NCBI RefSeq assembly: GCF_002088975.1
Contig: NZ_NCST01000132.1
Coordinates: forward strand, 1 to 64,000
From: Henriciella aquimarina
GTDB taxonomy: Bacteria > Pseudomonadota > Alphaproteobacteria > Caulobacterales > Hyphomonadaceae
Direction: 5' to 3'
DNA length: 64,000 bases
Position numbers and translations under genes: made by a program. Within the stretch, counting starts at the first letter, position 1. Each line of letters begins with the position of its first letter. The notes under the pieces are model-generated. The model searched no databases and was not told where the DNA came from. It was given only the letters and a program-made list of their open reading frames with translations. Shown here piece after piece: positions 9,287 through 17,477 of the stretch.

Positions 9287-9841
9287 ATGAACCTTTTCCT
9301 CCGCCTCCTCATGACCTTCATCCGGGCCAGACTGTCGAAAGAGACCCCGGGCCTGTTCGAGACAACGCGGATCCGCTCGCGCGTCATGCTGACCGATCAG
9401 GACATGTTCGCCCATATGACGAACAGCCGGTATTTCTCCTTCAGCGATCTCGCCATCATCAACTACATCGTGCGCACCGGCTGCTGGACCAAACTGCGCA
9501 AGCAAGGCTGGTTTCCGGTGGTCTGTTCGGAATCGGTCACCTTTGCCCGCATGCTGCGGGCCCATCAGGCTTTCACCGTGGAAACCCGGCTCGTCGGGTG
9601 GACCGACACCTATATCTGCCTCGAACACTGTTTCCTGCGGGGCAAGAAGGAAACTGCGACGGTGCGCATCGTTGCCCGCTTTGCCAGCCGCAAGAAGGAC
9701 CGCGTCCTGATGGAGGATGTGACCGCCCTGCTCGGCGTCGAGGACGCTTCGCCGGAGCTGCCGGACACCTATCTCGGCATGATCGACGACGTCCAGGAGG
9801 CACGCACCCGCAAGAGCGAGGCGAAAGCCGTCCCGGCCTGA
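9287..9841 (+). CDS. Acyl-CoA thioesterase-like hotdog protein (THEM6-like)
   Basis: 184 residues. The segment TDQDMFAHMTNSRYFSFSD near 35-54 is the 4HBT-type hotdog signature (Asp, then HMxNxxY) in the form seen in the THEM6/Al subfamily, and an ESVTFAR strand follows. It would hydrolyse acyl thioesters or bind acyl chains. The N-terminal hydrophobic stretch (LFLRLLMTFI) may associate with membrane. It is 24 bases after the flavoprotein and probably in the same transcript. It ends six bases before the convergent LysR gene. Confidence 0.75.
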   Translation: MNLFLRLLMTFIRARLSKETPGLFETTRIRSRVMLTDQDMFAHMTNSRYFSFSDLAIINYIVRTGCWTKLRKQGWFPVVCSESVTFARMLRAHQAFTVETRLVGWTDTYICLEHCFLRGKKETATVRIVARFASRKKDRVLMEDVTALLGVEDASPELPDTYLGMIDDVQEARTRKSEAKAVPA

Positions 9842-9847
9842 CACGTA

Positions 9848-10738
9848 TCACACAGGCGCGTTCAGCTCCCCCGGCAGGTCCGAGACAAGCCGGCTGATCA
9901 TCTCCTCGACCTTCGGCAGCGTGTGCATCCGGCGCGGATAGATCGCCCAGATTGGCTCCGGCGCCTCCTCATTTTCTGGAAGCAGACGCACGAGACTGCC
10001 GTCGCGCAGGAAGCTCGCGACATACAGCATCGGCAGCTGGCATATGCCCATCCCGGCCACGGTCGCGTCGAGAATGGCCGCACTGCTGGAGCAGCGCCAG
10101 CGCCCGGCCGGCTCATAGGTCACCGGGCCGTCATCATTCCTGAAATGCCAATGGGCGGAATTGCCGATCAGGCAGACATGCTCCTGCAAGTCCGCAATGG
10201 AGGACGGCTGGCCGTGCGCGGCCAGATAGGATGGCGCCGCGCAGAGCAGGAAGCGGCGTGTGCCGACCTGCTGGCCGATCAGTCGGCTGTCTCCGATATG
10301 CCCGGTGCGGATGCCGAGATCATAGCCCTCCCCGATCAGGTCCACGAGCCGGTTCGACAGGTCGAGACGGATCGAGATCCGCGGATACTGTTCGGCAAAA
10401 CGGCGCGTGATGGGCGCCACATAGCGTTCGCCAAGCGAAACCGAGCACGTAATGCACAACTCGCCCTGCGGCTCGTCATCCCCCCGCACAAGCGCCAGGG
10501 CCGCATCGCGCTCCTGGATCAGCCGGCGGGCACGCACGATCAGCTCCTCACCGGCATGTGTGGGCCGCACGGTCCGTGTCGTGCGAAAGAAGAGCGGCAC
10601 CATGACCCGGTCTTCCAGCGCGGCAACGGCCCGGCTCACATGCGAGGTGGAGACCCCGAGCAGGCGCGAGGCGCCTACGAAGCTGCCAGTATCGCCGACC
10701 GCGACGAGTTCTTCCAGGCCCTGCCAGTTCCGGTCCAT
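9848..10738 (-). CDS. LysR-family transcriptional regulator
   Basis: 296 residues from ATG 10738 (MDRNWQGLEELVAV); an upstream in-frame start at 10759 adds a non-homologous leader. The N-terminal winged helix reads GSFVGASRLLGVSTSHVSRAV, the typical LysR helix-turn-helix, followed by a LysR substrate domain (about 90-290). It is divergent from the formaldehyde dehydrogenase gene across about 105 bases, so it is a good candidate to control that gene, possibly with an aldehyde- or thiol-derived effector. Control is inferred from the divergent layout only. Confidence 0.9.
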   Translation of the reverse strand: MDRNWQGLEELVAVGDTGSFVGASRLLGVSTSHVSRAVAALEDRVMVPLFFRTTRTVRPTHAGEELIVRARRLIQERDAALALVRGDDEPQGELCITCSVSLGERYVAPITRRFAEQYPRISIRLDLSNRLVDLIGEGYDLGIRTGHIGDSRLIGQQVGTRRFLLCAAPSYLAAHGQPSSIADLQEHVCLIGNSAHWHFRNDDGPVTYEPAGRWRCSSSAAILDATVAGMGICQLPMLYVASFLRDGSLVRLLPENEEAPEPIWAIYPRRMHTLPKVEEMISRLVSDLPGELNAPV

Positions 10739-10843
10739 GTTATCCCAATACAGCAACAAACAGTTTCAAAATACGTGGTTTATCCCAGTTTCCTTCGCGT
10801 AGTATAGGGAAATGCACACAGAAAGATCGGAAGGATCGCGACC
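10739..10843. promoter_or_regulatory. Shared LysR/adhC control region with TATCCCA repeats
   Basis: The divergent intergenic region carries two direct TATCCCA copies (10741-10747 and 10781-10787, exactly 40 apart). It also has a TTTCC/GGAAA inverted pair (10790-10794 and 10808-10812) just before the adhC start. These are candidate LysR binding elements; no tested site is implied. Confidence 0.4.
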
Positions 10844-11953
10844 ATGAAAACCCGCGCCGCTGTTGCGTTTGAACCGAAAAAGCCACTTGAGATCGTCGAG
10901 CTGGATCTGGAAGGCCCGAAGGAAGGCGAGGTCATGATCGAGATCATGGCCACCGGCATCTGCCATACCGACGCTTATACGCTCGACGGGCTGGACTCCG
11001 AAGGCATCTTCCCGAGTGTGCTCGGCCATGAAGGTGCCGGCGTCGTGCGCGAAGTTGGCGCCGGCGTGACCAGCGTGAAGCCGGGCGACCACGTCATCCC
11101 GCTATACACGCCGGAATGCCGCCAGTGCAAAAGCTGCCTGTCGGGCAAGACCAATCTCTGCACCGCGATCCGGGCGACCCAGGGCAAGGGCCTGATGCCG
11201 GACGGCACGAGCCGCTTCTCCTATAAGGGCCAGACCATCCACCATTATATGGGCTGCTCGACCTTCTCCAATTACACCGTCCTGCCAGAAATCGCCGTTG
11301 CCAAGATCGATCCGGACGCGCCCTTCGACAAGACCTGTTATGTCGGCTGCGGCGTCACCACGGGCGTCGGCGCCGTCACCAACACCGCCAAGGTCACGCC
11401 CGGCTCGAATGTCATTGTCTTCGGCCTCGGCGGCATTGGCCTCAACGTCATCCAGGGCTGCAAGATGGTTGGCGCGGACATGATCGTCGGTGTCGACATC
11501 AACCCGGACAAGGAAGAATGGGGCCGCCGCTTCGGCATGACCCACTTCGTCAATCCGAAAGACGTCTCCGGCGACATCGTCTCCCACCTGGTCGAGCTGA
11601 CCGGCGGGGGCGGCGACTATACGTTCGACTGCACCGGCAATACCGACGTCATGCGCCAGGCGCTGGAAGCCTGCCATCGCGGCTGGGGCGAGAGCATCAT
11701 TATCGGTGTCGCCGAAGCCGGCAAGGAAATCGCGACCCGGCCCTTCCAGCTGGTCACAGGCCGCGTCTGGAAAGGCTCCGCCTTTGGTGGCGCAAGGGGC
11801 CGCACGGATGTGCCGAAAATCGTCGAATGGTACATGAAGGGCAAAATCGAGATCGACCCGATGATCACCCACGTCCTGAAGCTCGAGGACATCAATAAGG
11901 GCTTCGACCTGATGCATGCCGGAGAAAGCATCCGCAGCGTGGTGGTCTACTAG
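10844..11953 (+). CDS. adhC: S-(hydroxymethyl)glutathione dehydrogenase / class III alcohol dehydrogenase
   Basis: 369 residues, the normal family length. It oxidises the glutathione adduct of formaldehyde to S-formylglutathione with NAD and also reduces S-nitrosoglutathione. Catalytic zinc ligands are Cys40 and His62-Glu63 (GHEG) with a later Cys (YVGCGVTTG). The structural zinc uses Cys92, 95, 98 and 106. The coenzyme loop is GLGGIG. No S-formylglutathione hydrolase gene is beside it. It is divergent from a LysR gene and closed by a strong terminator. Confidence 0.96.
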   Translation: MKTRAAVAFEPKKPLEIVELDLEGPKEGEVMIEIMATGICHTDAYTLDGLDSEGIFPSVLGHEGAGVVREVGAGVTSVKPGDHVIPLYTPECRQCKSCLSGKTNLCTAIRATQGKGLMPDGTSRFSYKGQTIHHYMGCSTFSNYTVLPEIAVAKIDPDAPFDKTCYVGCGVTTGVGAVTNTAKVTPGSNVIVFGLGGIGLNVIQGCKMVGADMIVGVDINPDKEEWGRRFGMTHFVNPKDVSGDIVSHLVELTGGGGDYTFDCTGNTDVMRQALEACHRGWGESIIIGVAEAGKEIATRPFQLVTGRVWKGSAFGGARGRTDVPKIVEWYMKGKIEIDPMITHVLKLEDINKGFDLMHAGESIRSVVVY

Positions 11954-12011
11954 GAAGCGGGTTGGCGCGCACGAGGCTGTCTCGTGCCCAGCCAGCCACG
12001 CTCGAGATAGA

Positions 12012-12040
12012 GGCCGGGGCCCAGTGCCCCGGCCTTTTGT
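12012..12040. terminator. Bidirectional terminator between adhC and the ferredoxin gene
   Basis: GGCCGGGGC (12012-12020) pairs perfectly with GCCCCGGCC (12026-12034) around CCAGT and is followed by TTTTGTTTT. It separates convergent adhC and ferredoxin genes. Confidence 0.88.
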
Positions 12041-12041
12041 T

Positions 12042-12359
12042 TTACTCTTCCGGCGCGATCGTGATCCGGATCTGGCCGAGGTCGTCGGTCACCGGGATCT
12101 GGCATGACAGGCGCGAACGCTCCGTGCGGTGCTCGGCGAAATCCAGCAGATCCTCCTCATCGAGATCCATGGGCGGTATGGCGTCCGCATTGGCTTCCTC
12201 GACATAGACATGGCACGTCGCGCATGAGCAGCAGCCGCCGCATATGGCCTGGATTTCATCGAAGCCGTTCTCGCGCAGGGTCTCCATGAGCGACAGGCCC
12301 TGCTCGACCTCGATCGAGCGCGTCGTACCGCTGCGATCTGTAACCGTGATTTGAACCAT
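12042..12359 (-). CDS. [2Fe-2S] ferredoxin, adrenodoxin/putidaredoxin type
   Basis: 105 residues from ATG 12359, the start that gives the family's MVQITVTD beginning. Cluster ligands are Cys40, Cys46, Cys49 and Cys86 (Cx5Cx2C...C), the vertebrate-type adrenodoxin/putidaredoxin pattern; two extra cysteines (43, 44) lie within the loop. It would pass electrons to an oxygenase, and the Rieske oxygenase upstream is the natural partner. The two genes are separated by 233 bases containing folded RNA. No ferredoxin reductase gene is present in the window. Confidence 0.93.
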   Translation of the reverse strand: MVQITVTDRSGTTRSIEVEQGLSLMETLRENGFDEIQAICGGCCSCATCHVYVEEANADAIPPMDLDEEDLLDFAEHRTERSRLSCQIPVTDDLGQIRITIAPEE

Positions 12360-12394
12360 AAAGTTTTTCCAACCTGCAAAACTGGTGTGAAGGC

Positions 12395-12426
12395 CTGCCC
12401 AGTGCCCGGTTCGACCCGGCGGGCAG
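12395..12426 (-). other. Hairpin in the Rieske-ferredoxin spacer, ferredoxin-proximal
   Basis: CTGCCC (12395-12400) pairs with GGGCAG (12421-12426), with inner GCC/GGC and GG/CC pairs interrupted by a C-C mismatch. It sits about 35 bases before the ferredoxin start in the transcript. It has no T tract, so it is more likely a processing or stability element than a terminator. Confidence 0.5.
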
Positions 12427-12540
12427 ACAAGGAAACGGCAAGCTGCGGCCGCCACAGCGTGACGGCCTGCAGCCTGACCGGCTTTCATGGTGGCGCAGAT
12501 GAAGCGCGCACCACACTCGACACGATGGCGTGCCGGATAT

Positions 12541-12587
12541 CGCGTCCGGGACAGGCCAAACGGGAGGTATGCCCTGCCCCGGACGCG
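12541..12587 (-). other. Long intercistronic hairpin after the Rieske oxygenase gene
   Basis: CGCGTCCGGG (12541-12550) pairs with CCCGGACGCG (12578-12587). One A-C mismatch is then followed by four more pairs (CAGG/CCTG), with a 17-base loop. It begins five bases after the oxygenase stop. It lacks a following T run and so is unlikely to be a simple terminator. It may stabilise the upstream mRNA or reduce read-through into the ferredoxin gene. Confidence 0.65.
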
Positions 12588-12592
12588 CGCCG

Positions 12593-13690
12593 CTATTCAG
12601 CGGCAACCGCAGCCTCTTCCTGCTCCTCGGCGGCCATGCGCGCGAACATGCGCAGGACCCGGATGCCGCCCTCATCGGTCTTGATGATCTTCTCGCGGAA
12701 GTTCGGGCGGTGATCGCGTGCGACGATCTCCTCGATATCCTCGAGCGCGACCTTGTCTTCCATGAAGGCCCCCTCGCCGACCGTGCGCATGCCTTCGCGC
12801 AGTTCCTCGGTGTCGACCGCTTCATCATAGGCAATGGCCCAGAGATAGTGGGTCGAGGTCTGCGTTTCCGGCGTCATGATATGGATGACGTGCTGGACGT
12901 CGCGCTTGGGGGGCTCGGAGGCGTCCGTGGTGATCTGCGTGCCGACATGCATGCCCGGGATCTGCACCAGGTGCTGTGCCTCGCGGTTCATCGGCGCCTT
13001 CAGTGCCGCTGCCTCGACAAAGGCCGGCGGCAGGTCGGCATCCTCATGGATCTCGCGCTGGCGGATCATATTGCCGTCTTCTTCGATCTTTGAAGGCGCG
13101 GCAGCATGTTCGGGCCGGGCGATGTTCCACTTGGCGTGCAGGAACGCAAAGTGCGAAAGGTCCATCAGGTTCTCGTGAAGGCCGAGATAGTTGGCCTTCA
13201 TGTACATGTAGCCTTTCACATGCGTCCAGCCGGGCGAGGTGCACCAGTCCTGATAGATCATGCGGGAATAGTCCGGATTGGCCGGATCGCCCATCCAGAT
13301 CCACAGGAACGGCCCGTCCTCGACCAGCGGATAGGCATCGAGACGGATCGAGCGCGGCGCGGCATTGAGCGCCGGCACCAGCCCGCACGAGCCGTCCGGA
13401 TTGAACTCGATGCCGTGATAGCCGCAAACGATCCGGTCGCCCTTGATCGTCCCCGTGTGCAGCGGGAAGGAGCGATGCGGGCAGCGGTTCTGCACCGCGA
13501 CCGCCGTGCCATCCTGCGTACGGTAGAAGACAATGTCCTCCTCAAGAATGGTGCGCCGCATGGGCTCGCGCGTGATCTCGTCGGAAAACGCGGCGACGTA
13601 CCAGTAATTCCGCAAGAGCGGCGTGTTGCGATCGGCGACCCCGGTCGATTTACTTCCAATTTTCATTTTCTTGTCTGCTTGCTGTTGCAT
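12593..13690 (-). CDS. Rieske non-haem iron oxygenase, VanA-type alpha subunit
   Basis: 365 residues from ATG 13690, which has a strong AGGAGAAGGG upstream; a further in-frame start lacks one. Rieske ligands are Cys70, His72, Cys89 and His92 (CPHR...CGYHG). The catalytic iron segment is ENLMDLSHFAFLH with Asp177, His180 and His185. This is the vanillate demethylase/single-subunit branch, which removes O- or N-methyl groups or hydroxylates rings and steroids. Substrate is not predictable from the motifs. It lies between the TonB receptor and the ferredoxin, on the same strand. Confidence 0.92.
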   Translation of the reverse strand: MQQQADKKMKIGSKSTGVADRNTPLLRNYWYVAAFSDEITREPMRRTILEEDIVFYRTQDGTAVAVQNRCPHRSFPLHTGTIKGDRIVCGYHGIEFNPDGSCGLVPALNAAPRSIRLDAYPLVEDGPFLWIWMGDPANPDYSRMIYQDWCTSPGWTHVKGYMYMKANYLGLHENLMDLSHFAFLHAKWNIARPEHAAAPSKIEEDGNMIRQREIHEDADLPPAFVEAAALKAPMNREAQHLVQIPGMHVGTQITTDASEPPKRDVQHVIHIMTPETQTSTHYLWAIAYDEAVDTEELREGMRTVGEGAFMEDKVALEDIEEIVARDHRPNFREKIIKTDEGGIRVLRMFARMAAEEQEEAAVAAE

Positions 13691-13754
13691 GGTCCCTTCT
13701 CCTTTCATGTTGGGCACCGAAGACGTGTGGAGCGGTCACCCCGCCCGCCCCCTG

Positions 13755-16274
13755 TTAAAAATCCTTCGCGAGTGTGAAGCCGTAGGTTCGCGGCGGCGCA
13801 TAGGCGGCCGAATCCTTGAGCGGCCCCGCCTGCAGGAATGTGTAATAGCGCTCGTCCGTGAGGTTCCTGGCCCAGAGGCGGACGCTCATCCCATTGTCCC
13901 AGCGATAGCCGGCGGACGTGTTGATCAAGCTGTAGCTCGGCTGCTCCAGCCGGTTCTCCGGATCGGAGAAGAAGCCCGAATTGTGATAGAAGCTTGCCGC
14001 CAGCGTCACCTCGCCATTCCCGGCGCGAAACGAATAGCGCGGGGCGAGGCTGAAGGTCAGGTCCGGCGCGCGCTGCGTCGTCTTGCCGGCCAGGTCTGCT
14101 GGCACGACTGCATTGCCGAACGGCGGCGCTTCATTCGGCACATAGGTCGGCCCGTTCGGAAACTCGGTATATTCGCTGTCGAGAAGGCCGATCCCGCCGG
14201 AAATATGGAAGCCGGTGCCCGCGCTGAAGGCGAAGTCGGCGTCGATCCCCTTGATCTCGGCCCCGGCGGCATTGACGACGAAGAGAGAGCCGGTCCGGGT
14301 GATGCTGACGGCCAGGTCCTGATAATCGTAGAAGAAGCCGGCGACATTGAAGGTCAGCGCGTCGAAGAAGGTCGTCTTCAGGCCGACCTCATAGGCATCG
14401 AGGACCTCCGGACGGATGGCCACCTGAGTGGCTTGCGTGCCAGGCTCCGGAAGGTTGTATCCGCCGCTCTTGAAGCCACGGCTATAGGAAATATAGCCGA
14501 GAATACCGGGCGCAAATTTGTGATCCAGGATTGCCCGGTATGTCAGCTTGTCGAAGTCATCCTCTTTTTCGAAAACCCCGCCCGGCACAGGTGTTTCAGC
14601 GAGACTCTGCGCGGAGAGTACCTGCCGGGTGGATTCGAATTCGTAAGCGTCCTGCGTATAGCGAATGCCAAGCGTGATATTCGTGGCGTCGAAGACCGCG
14701 TACGTACCCTCGGCAAAACCGGAATAGGAATCCAGTTTCTGCTTGTCCTCGAATTCGAAAGTATAGGTCGGGTCGGCGACGGCCGGATCGAAAATCAGGC
14801 CCGTCAGGCGGCCCGGGTCATACTGGCTGTTGGAGTGGAAGTAGTAGAGCCCCGTCACCCATTGCAGCGGACCGGCCGTATTCGAGACGAGGCGGACTTC
14901 CTGTGAAAAGGTCCGCGTCGGCGACGTCAGATCGAGGGTCAGGAACGGGGCAAGACTGGCATCCTGGTCGATCACCGCGTGCATGTCGGTCTTGCGGTAG
15001 GCGCTTATGCCGACGAGATCGGCAAAGGACATCTCATGATTGATGTGCAGGCTGACACCCGCCTGCTCGATCCGGGTGAGATCGCTGCCCGCCCCCGCTG
15101 TGTTGAAGTCTCCCGCGAACTCTGTGCCGCCCAGGCCAATCGTACCGGGAAAAATGCTCGGATTGGCCCCGAAATCGGACTCCAGTCTGGAATAGTCCCC
15201 CGAGATTTTGACGCTGGTCGCTTCACTCAGATTGATCAGAATCTGGGCGCGGACATTCCAGTCCTTGCTCTTCTGGGTTTCCGCCCCCGTCGTGACGGAC
15301 TCGCCATAGCCTTCGGACTGCTTGCTGCCCGACAGGGCGATATTCGCCGCGATGGTCTCGCTTAGCGGGCCGGTCGCGTAAAAGTCGCCCTGTACCGTCT
15401 CATAATTTCCATAGCCCACCGAGACGCGCCCGGAGGGCTCGAGCGCGGGCTGTTTGGTCTTGATCTGGATAACCCCGCCCGTCGCATTCCGGCCAAACAG
15501 CGTGCCTTGCGGCCCCTTCAGCACCTGGACATTTTCGATATTGTCGAGCGCGAACAGGTTGGCATTGGGCGAGGCGATATAAACATCGTCGACATAGATC
15601 GCGACAGGCTGCTCGGCTCCGGCGCTGGCGGTCGCGCTGCCGACGCCACGCAGAAACGGGATGGCCGCGAACGAGCCTTGCTGGCTGAAATCCAGGGTCG
15701 GGGTTGTGACGGCAAGCGTATCGGTCGCATCGACGCCGATCAGTTCGGCTTGCTCACCGGAAATCGCCGAAACCGCGATCGGCACATCCTGAAGGCTTTC
15801 ATCCCGCCGGCGCGCATTGACGATGATGACATCCAGCGTCGCGGTCTCGTCTTGCCTGGCTGTTCGTTGCGGCTTTCGCGACGGCGGTTCAGGCCGCGCC
15901 TGCGCAACTTTCCGCGGCCGTGTGGCCGCCTCTTCGCGTGGCTCGCTGGCATAGCCCCCGCCCACAAGCAGCGTGCCGTCCTCATTGACCGTATAGGCGA
16001 TGCCCGCCCCGTCCAGCAGGAGGTGGATCGCCTGCTCGGTTGTGTAAGAGCCCTTGATATCCGGGCTGGTCTTGCCGCGAACATCGCGCTCCTGAAAGAA
16101 GACCTCGACGCCGCTTTGCTTGCTGAACTCCGTGAGGGCGAGGCCGAGATCCTGCTGCTTGATGGAGAGGTCGTGCGCGGCATCCTCGTCTGCATGGGCA
16201 AGGCCGCCCGCGAGAACGAGCACAGCCGCGCTGAGCATGGCGGACCTGTAGCCTTTTCTCGCCTGGTCTTGCAT
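13755..16274 (-). CDS. TonB-dependent outer-membrane receptor with STN signalling domain
   Basis: 839 residues from ATG 16274, chosen for its GGGAGGAG ribosome site; an in-frame ATG at 16328 lacks one. A signal peptide ends near AHA (28). An STN (secretin/TonB short N-terminal) domain follows at about 35-105, then a Gln/Arg/Pro-rich linker, a TonB-box-like DVIIVNARRR, the plug, and a barrel ending in Phe (LAKDF). STN-bearing receptors signal through a FecR-like protein to an ECF sigma factor, and both genes lie directly upstream. The ligand is unknown; the downstream oxygenase suggests an organic substrate rather than a siderophore. Confidence 0.93.
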   Translation of the reverse strand: MQDQARKGYRSAMLSAAVLVLAGGLAHADEDAAHDLSIKQQDLGLALTEFSKQSGVEVFFQERDVRGKTSPDIKGSYTTEQAIHLLLDGAGIAYTVNEDGTLLVGGGYASEPREEAATRPRKVAQARPEPPSRKPQRTARQDETATLDVIIVNARRRDESLQDVPIAVSAISGEQAELIGVDATDTLAVTTPTLDFSQQGSFAAIPFLRGVGSATASAGAEQPVAIYVDDVYIASPNANLFALDNIENVQVLKGPQGTLFGRNATGGVIQIKTKQPALEPSGRVSVGYGNYETVQGDFYATGPLSETIAANIALSGSKQSEGYGESVTTGAETQKSKDWNVRAQILINLSEATSVKISGDYSRLESDFGANPSIFPGTIGLGGTEFAGDFNTAGAGSDLTRIEQAGVSLHINHEMSFADLVGISAYRKTDMHAVIDQDASLAPFLTLDLTSPTRTFSQEVRLVSNTAGPLQWVTGLYYFHSNSQYDPGRLTGLIFDPAVADPTYTFEFEDKQKLDSYSGFAEGTYAVFDATNITLGIRYTQDAYEFESTRQVLSAQSLAETPVPGGVFEKEDDFDKLTYRAILDHKFAPGILGYISYSRGFKSGGYNLPEPGTQATQVAIRPEVLDAYEVGLKTTFFDALTFNVAGFFYDYQDLAVSITRTGSLFVVNAAGAEIKGIDADFAFSAGTGFHISGGIGLLDSEYTEFPNGPTYVPNEAPPFGNAVVPADLAGKTTQRAPDLTFSLAPRYSFRAGNGEVTLAASFYHNSGFFSDPENRLEQPSYSLINTSAGYRWDNGMSVRLWARNLTDERYYTFLQAGPLKDSAAYAPPRTYGFTLAKDF

Positions 16275-16288
16275 TGCACTCCTCCCGG

Positions 16289-16316
16289 GTACGCCGCCTT
16301 TTTTGTTCTGGCGTAC
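16289..16316 (-). promoter_or_regulatory. Leader hairpin immediately upstream of the receptor ribosome site
   Basis: GTACGCC (16289-16295) and GGCGTAC (16310-16316) form a perfect 7-bp stem with a 14-base loop. In the receptor mRNA the stem ends right against the GGGAGGAG ribosome site. It could modulate translation or protect the 5' end. Confidence 0.5.
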
Positions 16317-16402
16317 GTCTTTCGACACCCATATTTTTTGTGGGCGTTCAATTTTTTATTGTTCTACTAGGTTCGACGCGCCAGTCGCAAAATGTTGTAA
16401 AA

Positions 16403-16418
16403 CTTTTTTCGAAAAAGG
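16403..16418. promoter_or_regulatory. AT-rich dyad between fecR and the receptor gene
   Basis: TTTTTCGAAAAA (16405-16416) is a perfect palindrome lying 10 bases beyond the FecR stop within the 153-base, AT-rich gap that should hold the sigma-dependent promoter of the receptor. It could be an operator or a weak transcript end. Function is not established. Confidence 0.35.
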
Positions 16419-16427
16419 CGTCGTGCG

Positions 16428-17477
16428 CTACTCGCGCCAGACCAGCGTCAGCTCCGTGGCGCCCGTGCGCTGCACCTCGACCGGTGCCATGTATTCAAGC
16501 GCGTTCAGAAAGGTCGAGGCGCGGCCGAGGTTGAAGGCGCCGGACACGCGCAGGTCGGCCAGGCGCGGATCATCGCCCAGCGCCAGCTTCTGCTTGGAAT
16601 ACCGGTTCATCTCGGCAATCACTTCCGACAGCAGGCGGTCGCGAAAGATGATCTTGCCGGAGCGCCAGCTTGTCATCTCCGTCACATCGACGGTCTCGAC
16701 CTGCTGCTCCCGCCCAGACACGACGAGACGCTCACCCGGATGAAGGCGCACGCCGGACGCAGGTTTGGCATTCGCACCACCGCCGGCCGCCGATGGGGCG
16801 TCATCGACATCGACAAGCCCCTCAACCAGCGTGACCGCAATGCGCCTGGCCGGCTCGTAATGGACATCGAACACCGTGCCGAGCGCCATGACCTGCTTGT
16901 CACCGGCGGTAACGATGAAGGGCCGGTCGGCATCCTTGGCGACCTCGAAATAGCCCTGCCCGCGCGACAGCTCGATCTCCCGGCGGGCATCGGTAAACCG
17001 GACTTCCATCGCGGAATCGGTGTTGAGAACAACCTCGGAGCCGTCAGAGAGGGTAACCGTGGAGCGCTCGCCCACCGCCGTCTCATAGGTTTCGGCCGCG
17101 ACATGGACCGGGGCTTGCGACACAGGCTCGTTCTGCGACATCAACACGGTCGTGACGGCAACAGCCGCCACCACACAGACGCAGGCGGCGACCGCCGACA
17201 TGAGCGCGCCCGGCCGGCGCCATCCTGGCGCTTTATTGTCGGCATGCGCCTGGTCGATCAGCGCCTGCATGCGCGGGTCACCCAGCAGACGGTCGCCGAC
17301 GGCATTGCCGCGCTGGATCCGCTCGAACACCTCGGCATGATACGGGCTCTGCGCCTTCCACGCCTCGAAGGCATAGCGGTCCTCGGGGCTCGCCTCCGGC
17401 GCGGACAGCTGCACGACCCAATAGGCGGCCATGTCTTCAACGCTGTCCTGATTGTCTTTCCGTTCCCGCGAGGTCAT
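16428..17477 (-). CDS. FecR-family anti-sigma/transducer protein
   Basis: 349 residues. An N-terminal cytoplasmic DUF4880-type helical region (AAYWVVQLSAPEASPEDRYAF is its core) should hold the sigma factor. One membrane helix lies at about 90-112, then a periplasmic FecR domain (ERSTVTLSDGSEVVLNTDS) and a C-terminal DUF4974-like/STN-like end. It would relay receptor occupancy to the sigma factor. Its ATG overlaps the sigma stop by four bases, so the pair is translated together. Confidence 0.92.
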   Translation of the reverse strand: MTSRERKDNQDSVEDMAAYWVVQLSAPEASPEDRYAFEAWKAQSPYHAEVFERIQRGNAVGDRLLGDPRMQALIDQAHADNKAPGWRRPGALMSAVAACVCVVAAVAVTTVLMSQNEPVSQAPVHVAAETYETAVGERSTVTLSDGSEVVLNTDSAMEVRFTDARREIELSRGQGYFEVAKDADRPFIVTAGDKQVMALGTVFDVHYEPARRIAVTLVEGLVDVDDAPSAAGGGANAKPASGVRLHPGERLVVSGREQQVETVDVTEMTSWRSGKIIFRDRLLSEVIAEMNRYSKQKLALGDDPRLADLRVSGAFNLGRASTFLNALEYMAPVEVQRTGATELTLVWRE

